A stretch of DNA of 61,371 nucleotides from Spirochaetaceae bacterium (GTDB lineage: Bacteria > Spirochaetota > Spirochaetia > Treponematales > Breznakiellaceae). Both the position numbers and the translations under genes were made by a program. Numbering within the stretch: the stretch's first letter is position 1; each line of letters begins with the position of its first letter. This document shows positions 23,241 through 31,694 of this stretch, one piece after another. Where the stretch lies: contig JAISLT010000106.1 in assembly GCA_031277165.1 (NCBI GenBank), forward strand, positions 1-61,371. The letters run 5' to 3'. The notes below the pieces were generated by a model, which was not told where the DNA came from, did not search any database, and saw only the letters and a list, made by a program, of their open reading frames with translations.

Positions 23241-24533
23241 TTATAATTTTTCGTACTGATACAGATACGCGTCCAGGGCCCCGTTCTTTATTTTTCTGCA
23301 AAGATCGGCCTTTCTGCCAAAGTGGGATTCAAACCCCGGGTGGTCGCAGATAACCCCCATTTTCCACCCCGGAAAGTGTTCCCCCAAAACCGCCATGCCG
23401 CGGTACCCCGCTTCGGCGGATTCGCTGTCCCCCATCCGCCGGCCATAGGGCGGATTGGTGATAATAAAGCCCCCTTCCCCGGCGCTTTCCACCGGAGCCC
23501 GGACCTGTTCCAGCGGGAGCCCCCCCCTTAGGGACACCCCCGCCAGGGGTTCTGGTTCACCGGTCCCTGCCCCGGCGGATGCAGACAGGGGAAAAAGGCC
23601 CAGGGCCCGCCTAAGGTTTACCTGCGCCAGGGAGACCGCCCGTTCATCGCCATCGCTTCCGTAGATGCGGATCCTCCGGCGGTGATCCGCCCTTTCCGCC
23701 AATTCCCGGCGCAGGGTGTCTTCAAGGGTCCGGTCTCCTATGGCCAGACCGGAAAGGGAGAAGCTTCGGCCCAGCCCCGGCGCCTGGTCCCAGGCGTAGA
23801 GGGCCGCCTCAATGACGATGGTACCGGAACCGCAGAGGGGATCATAGAGGGGAAACCTGCGCCGCCAGCCGGAAAGGAGGAGCAGCGCCGCGGCGGTACT
23901 TTCCCGCAGCGGGGCAATGCCCCCCGCGGGCCTGTACCCCCGCTTAAAAAGGGGCTCCCCCGAAATATCCAGCAGCACCAGGGCTTGGTCCTTTTCCAAG
24001 TATACCCGCAGTTCCGCCTGCCGTACCGCCGTCTGCTGTACCGCCGGGGAGGCCGGTAAAAGGGGGGTCCTCTGCGATCCCCCAGAGGCCCGGGGCGCTT
24101 CCCCCGGCTCCGGAAGGCGCCGTATTCCGTAGCGGCCGCAGAGCCGTTCCGCCGCAGCCTTGTGGACCACCGCCTGTATAGCGGTCTCGGCCTTTAACTT
24201 CGACCGGCTGCTCCTTACTTTGCCCACCTTAAGGCCCATGTTCCGGGGTATCAGATCCTCCCAAGGAACGTTCCGGGTTCCCTCAAAGAGGGCGTCAAAG
24301 TCGCCGGCGGGAAAACTCCCCGCCTCCAGGAGCAGGCGGTCCACGGCCCGCAGGGACATGAGGGATCGGTAAAGGCCCCCCAGATCCGTTTGAAAGCGGA
24401 CCCTGCCAAAGCCGCTTTCCAGGACCCGTACCGGCCCGGAGTTTTGTTTTGCCTCCGAAAGTTTTTTAAGCTCGTTGGAAACCGCTTTTTCCGCTCCCAC
24501 CGCACAAAGCGCCGCGGCGGTATATAACTGCAT
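23241..24533 (-). CDS. THUMP-domain rRNA (guanine-N2-) methyltransferase, RlmL/YpsC-like
   Basis: 430 residues. The N-terminal ferredoxin-like/THUMP region (about 1-100: AALCAVGAEKAVSNELKKL, then DFDALFEGTRNVPWEDL) binds RNA. A Rossmann methyltransferase domain follows, with DPLCGSGTIVIEAAL (AdoMet site, about 235-249) and the catalytic IITNPPYGRRMG (near 375). This matches the RlmL half of E. coli RlmKL, which methylates G2445 of 23S rRNA; the second methyltransferase half is absent, as in YpsC. A low-complexity insert (about 140-160, Glu-Pro-Gly-Ala-Ser) interrupts the THUMP-proximal part. It is followed by a TetR gene. Confidence 0.9.
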   Translation of the reverse strand: MQLYTAAALCAVGAEKAVSNELKKLSEAKQNSGPVRVLESGFGRVRFQTDLGGLYRSLMSLRAVDRLLLEAGSFPAGDFDALFEGTRNVPWEDLIPRNMGLKVGKVRSSRSKLKAETAIQAVVHKAAAERLCGRYGIRRLPEPGEAPRASGGSQRTPLLPASPAVQQTAVRQAELRVYLEKDQALVLLDISGEPLFKRGYRPAGGIAPLRESTAAALLLLSGWRRRFPLYDPLCGSGTIVIEAALYAWDQAPGLGRSFSLSGLAIGDRTLEDTLRRELAERADHRRRIRIYGSDGDERAVSLAQVNLRRALGLFPLSASAGAGTGEPEPLAGVSLRGGLPLEQVRAPVESAGEGGFIITNPPYGRRMGDSESAEAGYRGMAVLGEHFPGWKMGVICDHPGFESHFGRKADLCRKIKNGALDAYLYQYEKL

Positions 24534-24568
24534 GGGAAATTATAACATAAAGCGGGTACTTTGTCGAA

Positions 24569-24910
24569 CTACCGTTTCTGCCGCCAGGAAAGGTAATCCA
24601 CATATTTTTGAAAATTCTTTCCCTTGGGCGATTCCTTGATTTCAAACCCAATGTCACAGGAATAACGGCCGGGGTGCAGCCACTTACATTCTGCGGTAAG
24701 ATCAAAGCTGCCGACCCTTGCGGCATCTTCGGGGTGCAGGGTAATTTTGTAGTTGGCCGTTTCTTTCACATCCACCTGCATGGTACATTCGATGCGGCAT
24801 CCGGTGATGGAAATGTCCTTTAACAGGCCGTCGCCGGAAAAAACCCCGGGGATCCGGGCCCGGGCCATAGAGGGGTACCTGCGGGTTTTCCGTTTGTCTG
24901 CTTCTGGCAT
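24569..24910 (-). CDS. PilZ domain protein (c-di-GMP receptor)
   Basis: 113 residues, one PilZ domain. The cyclic di-GMP motifs are present: RKTRR (RxxxR) near residue 6-10 and DISITGC (DxSxxG) near 32-38. The rest is beta-strand rich, as expected. It is probably a single-domain adaptor that changes its partner's activity when cyclic di-GMP rises. The window also encodes two HD-GYP proteins. It stands between the methyltransferase gene (24533) and a repeat-filled spacer. Confidence 0.87.
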   Translation of the reverse strand: MPEADKRKTRRYPSMARARIPGVFSGDGLLKDISITGCRIECTMQVDVKETANYKITLHPEDAARVGSFDLTAECKWLHPGRYSCDIGFEIKESPKGKNFQKYVDYLSWRQKR

Positions 24911-24955
24911 GTTACGCCTTCCTTATTCGCTTAAAAACATTCTGCGTCTAAAGGT

Positions 24956-25030
24956 GCTTTCCAAAACACTGGGGTTTTGGGAAAGCTTTTTTATTATTTG
25001 AGCCTGCTCCAAAACCGAAGTTTTAGAACA
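24956..25030. repeat. Two adjacent CCAAAAC-type hairpins, the first with a T tract
   Basis: Hairpin 1 is GCTTTCCaAAACactgggGTTTTgGGAAAGC (24956-24986), followed on the plus strand by seven T's, which looks like an intrinsic terminator although no plus-strand gene ends nearby. Hairpin 2 is TGCTCCAAAAC-CGAA-GTTTTAGAACA (25005-25030). Both share the CCAAAAC/GTTTTGG core of the dispersed family. They occupy the 122-base spacer between the PilZ gene and the ATPase gene. Confidence 0.75.
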
Positions 25031-25032
25031 GC

Positions 25033-25737
25033 CTATTCTTCCAAAATAAGAAGGGTCTTTGGATCCAGCTTAAGGGCCAGGTGTTCCAGGTTTACCGTAT
25101 CCCGGTCCTTAGAGGCGGCAAGTTCAATGTGATCCGCCCTGGGTTCCAGCACAATTATTACGTCGATAAGATCCAGAAAATCTTTAACAAGCAGGGGTAT
25201 GCCGTTTTTATCGTAGTAGGGTTCTTTTCCCTTGAGGGTACAACTATACCAAATGGAAATACCCAGTTCCTTTATTTGGGCCTTAACCTCTTCCATCTGT
25301 TCCCGGCTGATCCTGCTAAAGTCAAAACCGTCGATAATAATTGTTCCGGCATTTACGCCCCCATCGACTATTATGGCCCTTAGGCTCCTTAGGATCTGGG
25401 AGCCGGTTACTCCGTCCTGGCTAAAATTCAGCAGGATCCGGTCTTTTACCAGATCGTTTTTAACATCCTGGGCATGATCAAGGTTTTTCCGTTTAATAAA
25501 TTCGTCAAAAATATCCTCGTACCAGGCAAGGATATAATCAATGTGCTGGGTAAAGGAAACATGGATTACCTTCTTGCCCTGGAGCAGCTTGTCCAGGGCA
25601 ATCTGGACCAGTACCGCAGTTTTGCCGATCCCCGAAGGAGATGCGATGATCCCCATTTCTCCCGGCCTAAGCCCCCCATGGATCGATTTTTCGAAAATAC
25701 GCACGGGGCTGCGCTGTATTAGTTCTTCTTTAATCAC
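25033..25737 (-). CDS. RecA/DnaB-superfamily ATPase of unknown role
   Basis: 234 residues with one RecA-like core. The Walker A region is IASPSGIGKT (31-40), the Walker B strand GTIIIDGFD (about 131-139), and KLDPKTLLILEE ends the protein. KaiC/DnaB-like features include the lead-in SIHGGLRPGEMGII and a sensor-like SIWYSCTLKG. No helicase N-terminal domain, DNA-binding domain or partner is recognisable. The stop of fusA and the start of this gene are one base apart, so it is co-transcribed with elongation factor G. Its function is not known; regulation of translation or stress could be guessed from position only. Confidence 0.75.
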   Translation of the reverse strand: MIKEELIQRSPVRIFEKSIHGGLRPGEMGIIASPSGIGKTAVLVQIALDKLLQGKKVIHVSFTQHIDYILAWYEDIFDEFIKRKNLDHAQDVKNDLVKDRILLNFSQDGVTGSQILRSLRAIIVDGGVNAGTIIIDGFDFSRISREQMEEVKAQIKELGISIWYSCTLKGKEPYYDKNGIPLLVKDFLDLIDVIIVLEPRADHIELAASKDRDTVNLEHLALKLDPKTLLILEE

Positions 25738-25738
25738 C

Positions 25739-27826
25739 TTATCTTTGCTCCTTTCGTTTTTCGGTAAAATTCTTGATCAGCGTTTCGCTAATACCGGCCG
25801 GTACCTTTCCGTACTTTTCGAATTCCATGGTAAACTCCGCCTTGCCCTGGGTTAGGGACCGGAGCACCGTGGAATAGCCGAACATTTCGCTTAGGGGCAC
25901 CTCCGCCTCTACCCGGGAGAAAGTTCCGTCTTCGGTGGACGAAGATATTATACCACGTCTTTGATTAATGGAAGCAAAAATATTGCCCTGAAATTCCGTG
26001 GGGCCCTCCACGGAGACCTTCATAATCGGTTCCAGGATGCAGGGCTTTGCCTTGCCGTAGGCTTCCCGAAAGGCGCCAATGGCCGCCATCTGGAAGGCAA
26101 TGTCCGAAGAATCCACCGGGTGGGATTGGCAGTCGTTGATTACGCAGCGGATATTAACGATGGGAAACCCAATCAGGGAGCCCCTTTTAAGGGCCTCTTT
26201 AAAGCCCTTGTCGCAGCTGGGGATAAATTCGTTGGGAATGGCCCCTCCCTTGATGTTATCCACAAATTCGTAGTCCCCCTCGCTCCAGGGTTCCATATAG
26301 CCCGCCACCCGGCCATATTGGCCCGAGCCGCCGGTCTGTTTTTTGTGGGTATAGTTAAATTCCGACCGCTGTTGTATGGCCTCCCGGTAAGCAACCTGGG
26401 GCTGTCCGGTTTCTACCTCGCACTTATATTCCCGGCGCATCCGTTCTATGTATACTTCCAGGTGGAGTTCCCCCATGCCCTGAATGATCGTCTCATTGGA
26501 CTCGTTGTCCACAAAGGTACGGAAGGTGGGATCTTCCTTGGTAAAACGGTTTAGGGCCTTGCCCATCTGGTCGGCGCTTTTTTTATCCTTTGGGTTAAGG
26601 GCCAAGGAAATAACCGGTTCGGGAACATACATGGAGGTCATGGCGTAGTTAAGGCCCCCGCCGCAGAAGGTGTCGCCGGAGGCACATTCAATGCCAAAGA
26701 GGGCCACAATATCGCCGGGGGAACCTTCGTTGATGTCTTCCATGTTGTCCGAGTGCATGCGGACCAGCCGGCCGACTTTAAACCGCTTGCGGGACCGGGT
26801 GTTCATAAGTTCATCCCCCTTCTTAAGGGCCCCCTGGTATATTCGCACATAGGTAAGCTGGCCGTACTGTCCGTCCTCCAGTTTAAAGCCCAGGGCTACG
26901 GTGGGACTCTTGTCGTCGGGGTCTAGTTCCTTCCTTTCTTCATGGTTATCCAGATCCAGGGCATAGTTTTTTACCTCCGTGGGATTGGGCAGGTAGTAGT
27001 TTACCGCATCCAGCAGGGGCTGGATCCCCTTGTTTTTATAGGCCGAACCCACCATCACGGGGACAAATTTCTCTTCCAGGGTTCCCCTGCGGACGGCGGA
27101 GCGGATCAACCCTTCCTCCAGGGTTTCGCCCCCCAGGTATTTTTCTGCCAGTTCATCGCTGAACATGGAAATTGCGTCGATAAGCTCTTCCCGGTATTTT
27201 TCCGCATCTTCCTTAAGGTGGGGGGGAATTTCCGCGGGCCGGACCTCCGTTCCCGCTTCTCCGTCAAAATACACCGCCCTCATGGTAATAAGGTCCACCA
27301 CTCCCTCAAGCTTGTCTTCCAGGCCAATGGGAAGCTGGATCAGCACCGCATTAAGGCCTAATTTTTCCCTAAGCTGGTTCTTTACTTTAAAGGGATTAGC
27401 CCCGGTCCTGTCGCATTTATTTATAAAGGCAATTCTGGGTACATGGTACCGTTTAAGCTGGCGGTCCACGGTGATGGACTGGGATTGAACGCCCCCCACC
27501 GCACAGAGGACCAGGATCGCCCCGTCCAAAACCCGCAGGGACCGTTCAACTTCAATGGTAAAATCCACATGCCCGGGGGTATCAATAAGGTTAAGGGTGT
27601 GGTTTTTCCACTCCACCTGGGTTGCCGCAGACTGGATGGTAATGCCCCGTTCCCGTTCAAGTTCCATGTGATCCATGGTGGCCCCCACGCCGTCTTTGCC
27701 CCGGACTTCGTGGATAGCATGGATCTTGTTGCTGTAAAAAAGTATCCGTTCCGACAGGGTGGTCTTGCCCGAGTCAATGTGGGCGCTTATCCCGATGTTC
27801 CGCATCTTGGTAATGTCGATGCTCAT
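25739..27826 (-). CDS. fusA: Elongation factor G, spdEFG1/mitochondrial type
   Basis: 695 residues, all five EF-G domains. G1 is [10 protein letters not shown]3 DTPGHVDF, G4 NKCD. The Ser in AHIDSGKT (AHVDAGKT in most bacterial EF-G) and the block [30 protein letters not shown] are the pattern of mitochondrial EFG1 and of the spdEFG1 proteins of spirochetes, planctomycetes and delta-proteobacteria. The known role is ribosomal translocation; in spdEFG species a second paralogue handles ribosome recycling, and it is not seen here. It is not next to ribosomal protein or tuf genes. It is followed by the RecA-like ATPase. Confidence 0.95.
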   Translation of the reverse strand: MSIDITKMRNIGISAHIDSGKTTLSERILFYSNKIHAIHEVRGKDGVGATMDHMELERERGITIQSAATQVEWKNHTLNLIDTPGHVDFTIEVERSLRVLDGAILVLCAVGGVQSQSITVDRQLKRYHVPRIAFINKCDRTGANPFKVKNQLREKLGLNAVLIQLPIGLEDKLEGVVDLITMRAVYFDGEAGTEVRPAEIPPHLKEDAEKYREELIDAISMFSDELAEKYLGGETLEEGLIRSAVRRGTLEEKFVPVMVGSAYKNKGIQPLLDAVNYYLPNPTEVKNYALDLDNHEERKELDPDDKSPTVALGFKLEDGQYGQLTYVRIYQGALKKGDELMNTRSRKRFKVGRLVRMHSDNMEDINEGSPGDIVALFGIECASGDTFCGGGLNYAMTSMYVPEPVISLALNPKDKKSADQMGKALNRFTKEDPTFRTFVDNESNETIIQGMGELHLEVYIERMRREYKCEVETGQPQVAYREAIQQRSEFNYTHKKQTGGSGQYGRVAGYMEPWSEGDYEFVDNIKGGAIPNEFIPSCDKGFKEALKRGSLIGFPIVNIRCVINDCQSHPVDSSDIAFQMAAIGAFREAYGKAKPCILEPIMKVSVEGPTEFQGNIFASINQRRGIISSSTEDGTFSRVEAEVPLSEMFGYSTVLRSLTQGKAEFTMEFEKYGKVPAGISETLIKNFTEKRKEQR

Positions 27827-27981
27827 TAATTGCTACTCCTTACTATGAAGTCAAAAGAAAAATGTAAAAGACTTCGTTAATTAGGAAAATATAGCAAAGT
27901 TTTCTATGAATTTCAAGGGGTGTCAGGAAAACGGGAGGAATTAACGGGCCGGACCCGGTGTAGGAATTTCCTAAAAACCCC

Positions 27982-28010
27982 TTGACAATATACGTATAGT
28001 TATGTATATA
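27982..28010 (+). promoter_or_regulatory. Sigma-70-type promoter for the beta-barrel/CsgG-like operon
   Basis: TTGACA (27982-27987), a 17-base spacer and TATATA (28005-28010) form a near-consensus promoter about 40 bases upstream of the ATG at 28050. The surrounding DNA is strongly AT-rich and partly palindromic (ATATACGTATAGTTATGTATAT). The TATGTATA string overlapping the -10 also overlaps the -10 of the promoter at 29781-29809. Confidence 0.75.
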
Positions 28011-28049
28011 ACATATCTATCTGATATATTAAAGAAGAAGGAGTCTTCG

Positions 28050-28640
28050 ATGAACAAGAAAAATTTTCTTTTTGCAGCTGTTTTTTTTGCACTTTTTGCG
28101 GGTTTTGGCGCCGGCGCCCATGCCCAGGTAACGATCAGCGGCGGGTTTGCCCTGTCCAAGGTGGTGGATGGCACCATCGGTACCGGCGGAAATATCTATG
28201 TGGACTATCTGCTCCCCATCGGCATCCCCCTGTCTCTGGGCGGCGAAGCAGGCTTTGACACAGCCAAGGTTGAGGTTGACTTTGGCACTATCACAGAAGA
28301 AGGCCGGGTAATGGCCATTCCCTTTCTTCTCCGCGTTGCCTACCATTTTGATTGGTTCCCCAAATTCGACATTTATCTGGTGGGCAAGGCCGGCGGGGTT
28401 TATGGATTCACCGATTATAGTGATGAGGAACCGGGGGTCGGGTTTGCCTTCGGGGTTGACCTGGGGGTTGCATATTACTTTACCCAGCGGGTGGGCATTT
28501 TTGCCGAGGCCGGTTTTGACGATTATATAATCACCTCAAAAGCAGGGGTACGAACCGCCGGCGGATACGGAGTCGAAACGGAAACCATAAAGACCCCCTT
28601 TTACCGGCTTGCCACTGTGGGCCTTAGCATCAAATTATAG
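28050..28640 (+). CDS. Outer-membrane beta-barrel protein (predicted)
   Basis: 196 residues from the ATG at 28050, eight bases after AGAAGGAG. A signal peptide (1-25, ending AGAHA before QVTIS) leads into alternating hydrophobic/polar strands typical of small eight-strand barrels (GGNIYVDYLLPIG, then FDIYLVGKAGGVYG, FGVDLGVAYYF, ATVGLSIKL at the end). The family is OmpA/OmpW-like in style but not assigned. It is first in a two-gene unit with a CsgG-like gene. A strong promoter lies just upstream. Confidence 0.75.
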   Translation: MNKKNFLFAAVFFALFAGFGAGAHAQVTISGGFALSKVVDGTIGTGGNIYVDYLLPIGIPLSLGGEAGFDTAKVEVDFGTITEEGRVMAIPFLLRVAYHFDWFPKFDIYLVGKAGGVYGFTDYSDEEPGVGFAFGVDLGVAYYFTQRVGIFAEAGFDDYIITSKAGVRTAGGYGVETETIKTPFYRLATVGLSIKL

Positions 28641-28649
28641 GGGTTGACC

Positions 28650-29372
28650 ATGAAAAAAGCTGTTGTTTTTCTATACGTTCTGCTTGCAGCGCTGGTCCAC
28701 GGTCAATCGGAGATAACCGTCTACCGGGCGGATATGCCCACCTATGCGGGGTTCAAATGCCGGGTGTACATCGACGGAAAACAGCAGCTGGCCTTGGCAA
28801 ACGGAGAATCCGGCAGGATAGCCGTCTCCAGCGGAACCCATACAATCTATGCGGATCTCTATACCCTGCAAAGCAACCGGCTGGAATTTACCGCCGGTTC
28901 CAGCGCCGTCACCTTTACCGTGACCGCCAACTCGCTGCGGGAATTTTCCATCGCCAGAGGAGGGGGCAGCGCCCCGGTGTATTCCTCAGGCGGCGTCGAA
29001 GGATCCCTGGTTCAGGCGGCGGATAAAATCGCCGGTTCGATCCCGCCAAACTCGAGCATCGCCGTGGTATATATCAGCGCCCAGGACCGGGAAGTTTCCG
29101 AATTTATCCACAACGAACTTGAGTTCCTCCTGGTGGCCAAGGGCTTTAGAATGATTGACCGCCGGGAACTGGATATAGTCCGCCGGGAACAGTTGCTCCA
29201 ACATTCCGGCATGGTGGATGACCGCCAGGCGATTTCGGTGGGCAAGGGCGCCGGCGCAAATATTATTATCACCGGAGAAGTTACCGGCTCCGGGGACCTG
29301 CGGCGGCTTCGGCTCCGGGCACTGGATACCCAGACCAACGAGATAAAGGCGATGATATCCGAAAAGTATTAA
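28650..29372 (+). CDS. Secreted protein with CsgG/LpoB-like domain
   Basis: About 240 residues from the ATG at 28650. A signal peptide (about 1-20, KKAVVFLYVLLAALVHGQ) is followed by a beta-rich domain with a PEGA-like or Ig-like look (about 21-110). The C-terminal part resembles CsgG/LpoB: IAVVYISAQDREVSEFIHNE, then GFRMIDRRELDIVRREQLLQ, then GANIIITGEVTGSG. No lipobox Cys is present. CsgG-like domains sit in periplasmic or outer-membrane assemblies; the role here is unknown. It is followed by a long hairpin that ends both this transcript and the facing XRE gene. Confidence 0.8.
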   Translation: MKKAVVFLYVLLAALVHGQSEITVYRADMPTYAGFKCRVYIDGKQQLALANGESGRIAVSSGTHTIYADLYTLQSNRLEFTAGSSAVTFTVTANSLREFSIARGGGSAPVYSSGGVEGSLVQAADKIAGSIPPNSSIAVVYISAQDREVSEFIHNELEFLLVAKGFRMIDRRELDIVRREQLLQHSGMVDDRQAISVGKGAGANIIITGEVTGSGDLRRLRLRALDTQTNEIKAMISEKY

Positions 29373-29413
29373 AGTGGCTTTCCCAAAACTTTAGTTTTTG
29401 GGAAAGCCACTTT
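29371..29413. terminator. Bidirectional terminator hairpin between convergent genes
   Basis: AAAGTGGCTTTCCCAAAA (29371 onward) pairs with TTTTTGGGAAAGCCACTTT (to 29413) around a short loop. This is one of the longest stems in the window. It begins at the stop of the CsgG-like gene and ends just before the stop of the XRE gene on the opposite strand. It shares the TTTCCCAAAA core of the dispersed hairpin family. Confidence 0.85.
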
Positions 29414-29417
29414 AGAT

Positions 29418-29729
29418 TCAAAGGGTTTTACTTAACTCGGAAAGCCGTTTGGTAAGTATTTCGTTAATCTCTGCCAGGATTGTTTCTTGAACCTTGCTGA
29501 CGGTCTTGTTCTTCACCAAATCGGCGGAAAATAATTCCGGCGAATCAACATTCAGCGCCGCCGCCAGCCGGTGGATCATGGCGGGGGTAGGAAACCGCTT
29601 CCCGGTTTCTATCATGGCGATATAATTGGGAGCGGTTTCTGCCTTTTCCGCCAGCCGCGCCTGGGACAAGCCCAGCCGCCCTCTAAAGAGCTTTAGATTT
29701 TCGGCAAACAGCTTCCTAATATCGGTCAT
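29418..29729 (-). CDS. XRE-family transcriptional regulator
   Basis: 103 residues with a helix-turn-helix of the lambda-repressor type near the N-terminus: GLSQARLAEKAE, then APNYIAMIETGKRFP and IHRLAAALNV. The C-terminal 30 residues form a helical tail (ETILAEINEILTKRLSELS), perhaps for dimerisation. It lies between two envelope-protein operons and is convergent with the first and divergent from the second. Both operons have AT-rich promoters with a shared TATGTATA string, making it a candidate controller of them. Confidence 0.87.
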   Translation of the reverse strand: MTDIRKLFAENLKLFRGRLGLSQARLAEKAETAPNYIAMIETGKRFPTPAMIHRLAAALNVDSPELFSADLVKNKTVSKVQETILAEINEILTKRLSELSKTL

Positions 29730-29780
29730 TCTCCAAACTCTCGGTTATGTGCTATGTGAGCTTTACCCACTTATTGGCTA

Positions 29781-29809
29781 TAGACAATAAACAAAATGGT
29801 ATGTATAAT
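29781..29809 (+). promoter_or_regulatory. Sigma-70-type promoter for the LPP20-like operon
   Basis: TAGACA (29781-29786), a 17-base spacer and TATAAT (29804-29809) lie about 42 bases upstream of the GTG at 29851. An AT-rich near-palindrome (GTATAATTATATAC) covers the -10. The region is shared with the start of the divergent XRE gene. Confidence 0.7.
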
Positions 29810-29850
29810 TATATACTAATCGATATATATCAAATGAGGAGGATTTTCCC

Positions 29851-30909
29851 GTGAACAGAAACCCCTTACGCCGCCCTTTATACCTTTTGACCCTCGTATT
29901 CCCGGCGCTGATCCTGCCGGGTTTTGGCTTTTCACAATCCGGCCGTCAGCCGCGCTGGGTTAACGATCCCCAGGCCGTTTACCCGGACCGGGATTGGCTT
30001 TGTTTTGTAGAAACCGGCGGGGATCGGCCCTCGGCGGAAGCCGCCGCCATGAACGCCCTGGCCCAGTCGATCCGGGTCGATGTCAAGTCGGTGACGGACA
30101 TGAACCAAACCCTGGTTAGGCGGGTGACCAGCCGGGGAAACAACAGTTTAAGCGAAAGCGCCGAGTACAAAAAATTTGCCCAGGATGTGGCAGCTTCATC
30201 GACGGTGTCGGGCCTTATCGGCGTGGAAAAAGAATTCTGGTCCGGCAGAAACGGCGACACCTACGCCCTGGTCCGGATGAACCGCGCCGGCTGTTCGGAC
30301 CGGTACAGGACCCTTATTGCGGAAAACGAAAGGCTTATTGAGGCCCTGACAGAACGGGCCGGCGCCATGCCGGGGACCTTCGACGCCTATGAAAACCTCG
30401 CCTTTGCGGAACAGGTCGCGGAAATAACGGACAGTTACATCATGATCCTTTCGGTACTTCAGAGCGAAGGGGCTCTTCAAAAACCCCGGTACGGCAACGC
30501 GGGAATGGTAAAGATGCTGCTGCAGAATGCCGCCCGGCTTGTTGTGGTAAATATCCGGATAGCGGGGGATACGGATAACCGGCTGTCCAAGGCATTTGCC
30601 GCGGCCTTTTCCACCCGGGGCTTCCGAACCACCGCCAGGGCGGGGGAGGCGGCATACATATTCCAGGCCTCCTACAGGGCGGAACCGTCGCCCCAGCAGG
30701 ATCCGGACTTTAAATACGTAAACTACGTGGTAACCGCCGCTTTACTGAACAAACAGAACGAGGAGCTTATGTCCTGGTCCCTGAGCGACCGGGAGGGGCA
30801 CATGGACTATGCCAGGGCGTACCAGCAGGCCCTGCGGGCTACGGAAAAGGCGATTAATGAAAAGGAATTTGCCGCGGCCCTTGACGCCTACCTGGCGTCC
30901 TTACTGTGA
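29851..30909 (+). CDS. Secreted LPP20-family-like protein
   Basis: 352 residues from a GTG seven bases after GAGGAGG. A signal peptide (about 1-30, ending GFGFSQ) is followed by an N-terminal LPP20-like domain: PRWVNDPQAVYPDRDWLCFVE, then AEAAAMNALAQSIRVDVKSV, with the typical pattern of an Ala-rich helix followed by a beta sheet to about residue 150. The C-terminal half (about 215-350) is a second alpha/beta domain with a LVVVNIRIAGD strand. LPP20 relatives include FlgP-type and other outer-membrane-associated proteins. No lipobox is seen. It is followed 51 bases later by a small lipoprotein gene. Confidence 0.75.
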   Translation: MNRNPLRRPLYLLTLVFPALILPGFGFSQSGRQPRWVNDPQAVYPDRDWLCFVETGGDRPSAEAAAMNALAQSIRVDVKSVTDMNQTLVRRVTSRGNNSLSESAEYKKFAQDVAASSTVSGLIGVEKEFWSGRNGDTYALVRMNRAGCSDRYRTLIAENERLIEALTERAGAMPGTFDAYENLAFAEQVAEITDSYIMILSVLQSEGALQKPRYGNAGMVKMLLQNAARLVVVNIRIAGDTDNRLSKAFAAAFSTRGFRTTARAGEAAYIFQASYRAEPSPQQDPDFKYVNYVVTAALLNKQNEELMSWSLSDREGHMDYARAYQQALRATEKAINEKEFAAALDAYLASLL

Positions 30910-30960
30910 ATAAAGCCGGGTTATTCCGCTTTATACATATTTTAACAGAAGGAGAAGAAC

Positions 30961-31476
30961 ATGAACATTTTGCAAAGAGGATTAAGTATCGGATGGATGA
31001 TCCTGGCCGGCGCGCTGGTTTCCTGCGGAACCTCGCCGGCGCCGGCGCCGGCGGAAGAATCCGTCTATCCCCCGACCATACAAAACTGGCTTAATGCCAA
31101 CCAGGATGAGTATTATGTCGGCAGAGGCATAGCCCCGATAGACGGGAATGAATCCTTTGCCCTGCGGGAAGTAACGACCCTGGCATTGGCGGATTTAACC
31201 CGGGAACTTGAAACCCAGGTTGCAACCCTTAGTACCAATATCCAGCAGAAGGAAGGCGCCGCCAAAGCTGCTAAGGTCAGCGAAGGAACCAAGCAGCAGG
31301 CAAGCAATGTGATCTCCGGTGCAAAAACCCTCGGCCCCGTAAAAGCCAACGGCAACTTCTACGCCCTCAAGTATATCAAGAAGGAGGACTTTAGAAATCC
31401 TGTATTGGAAACGCTTAAACAGGCGCAGATCCAAATTACCGAGGACGAACTGGATATATTGTTAAACTCAAAATAA
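30961..31476 (+). CDS. Small lipoprotein related to the LPP20-like protein
   Basis: 171 residues from an ATG six bases after AGAAGGAGA. The lipobox LVSC puts the lipidated residue at Cys22. After a Pro/Ala-rich linker comes a region resembling the first domain of the preceding protein (PPTIQNWLNANQDEYYVGRG, then ALREVTTLALADLTRELETQV). It is probably outer-membrane anchored and may form a complex with its neighbours. A nested-palindrome region and a terminator follow. Confidence 0.8.
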   Translation: MNILQRGLSIGWMILAGALVSCGTSPAPAPAEESVYPPTIQNWLNANQDEYYVGRGIAPIDGNESFALREVTTLALADLTRELETQVATLSTNIQQKEGAAKAAKVSEGTKQQASNVISGAKTLGPVKANGNFYALKYIKKEDFRNPVLETLKQAQIQITEDELDILLNSK

Positions 31477-31489
31477 TACCCGCGTACAA

Positions 31490-31561
31490 CCGGGAATGTC
31501 CCGCGGGACTCCCGGTTTCCCTTCCACCCCGCCTAAACAATCCTCCGGGCGGGGTGGCTTT
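31490..31561 (+). terminator. Nested palindrome plus intrinsic terminator after the lipoprotein gene
   Basis: CCGGGA...TCCCGG (31490-31515) encloses the perfect palindrome GTCCCGCGGGAC (31498-31509). A second hairpin, CCACCCCGCC (31524-31533) with GGCGGGGTGG (31548-31557), is a perfect 10-base GC-rich stem followed by CTTT. The second hairpin is a likely transcription stop for the operon starting at 29851. Confidence 0.75.
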
Positions 31562-31623
31562 CAACCGTTTAAGATGAACCGATCCGCACAAACTATCAGT
31601 TTGTTGTGCTTGGCACATGATAT

Positions 31624-31694
31624 TGCAAAGGGACGCCGGATAATCGGGATTTTTTGCATGAATATGCAAAAAATACACAAGTACAACAGGCTCC
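31624..31694 (-). repeat. Copy of the TAGGAGCCTGTTG structured repeat
   Basis: Read on the minus strand it begins GGAGCCTGTTGTACTTGTG, then a hairpin (TTTTTTGCAT-ATTC-ATGCAAAAAA) and CCCGATT. Farther on, up to about 31580, is a small stem GTGC-CAA-GCAC followed by AACAAACTG. The same modules in the same order occur at 44.9-45.0 kb. It lies just past the end of the minus-strand secreted protein gene. Confidence 0.75.
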
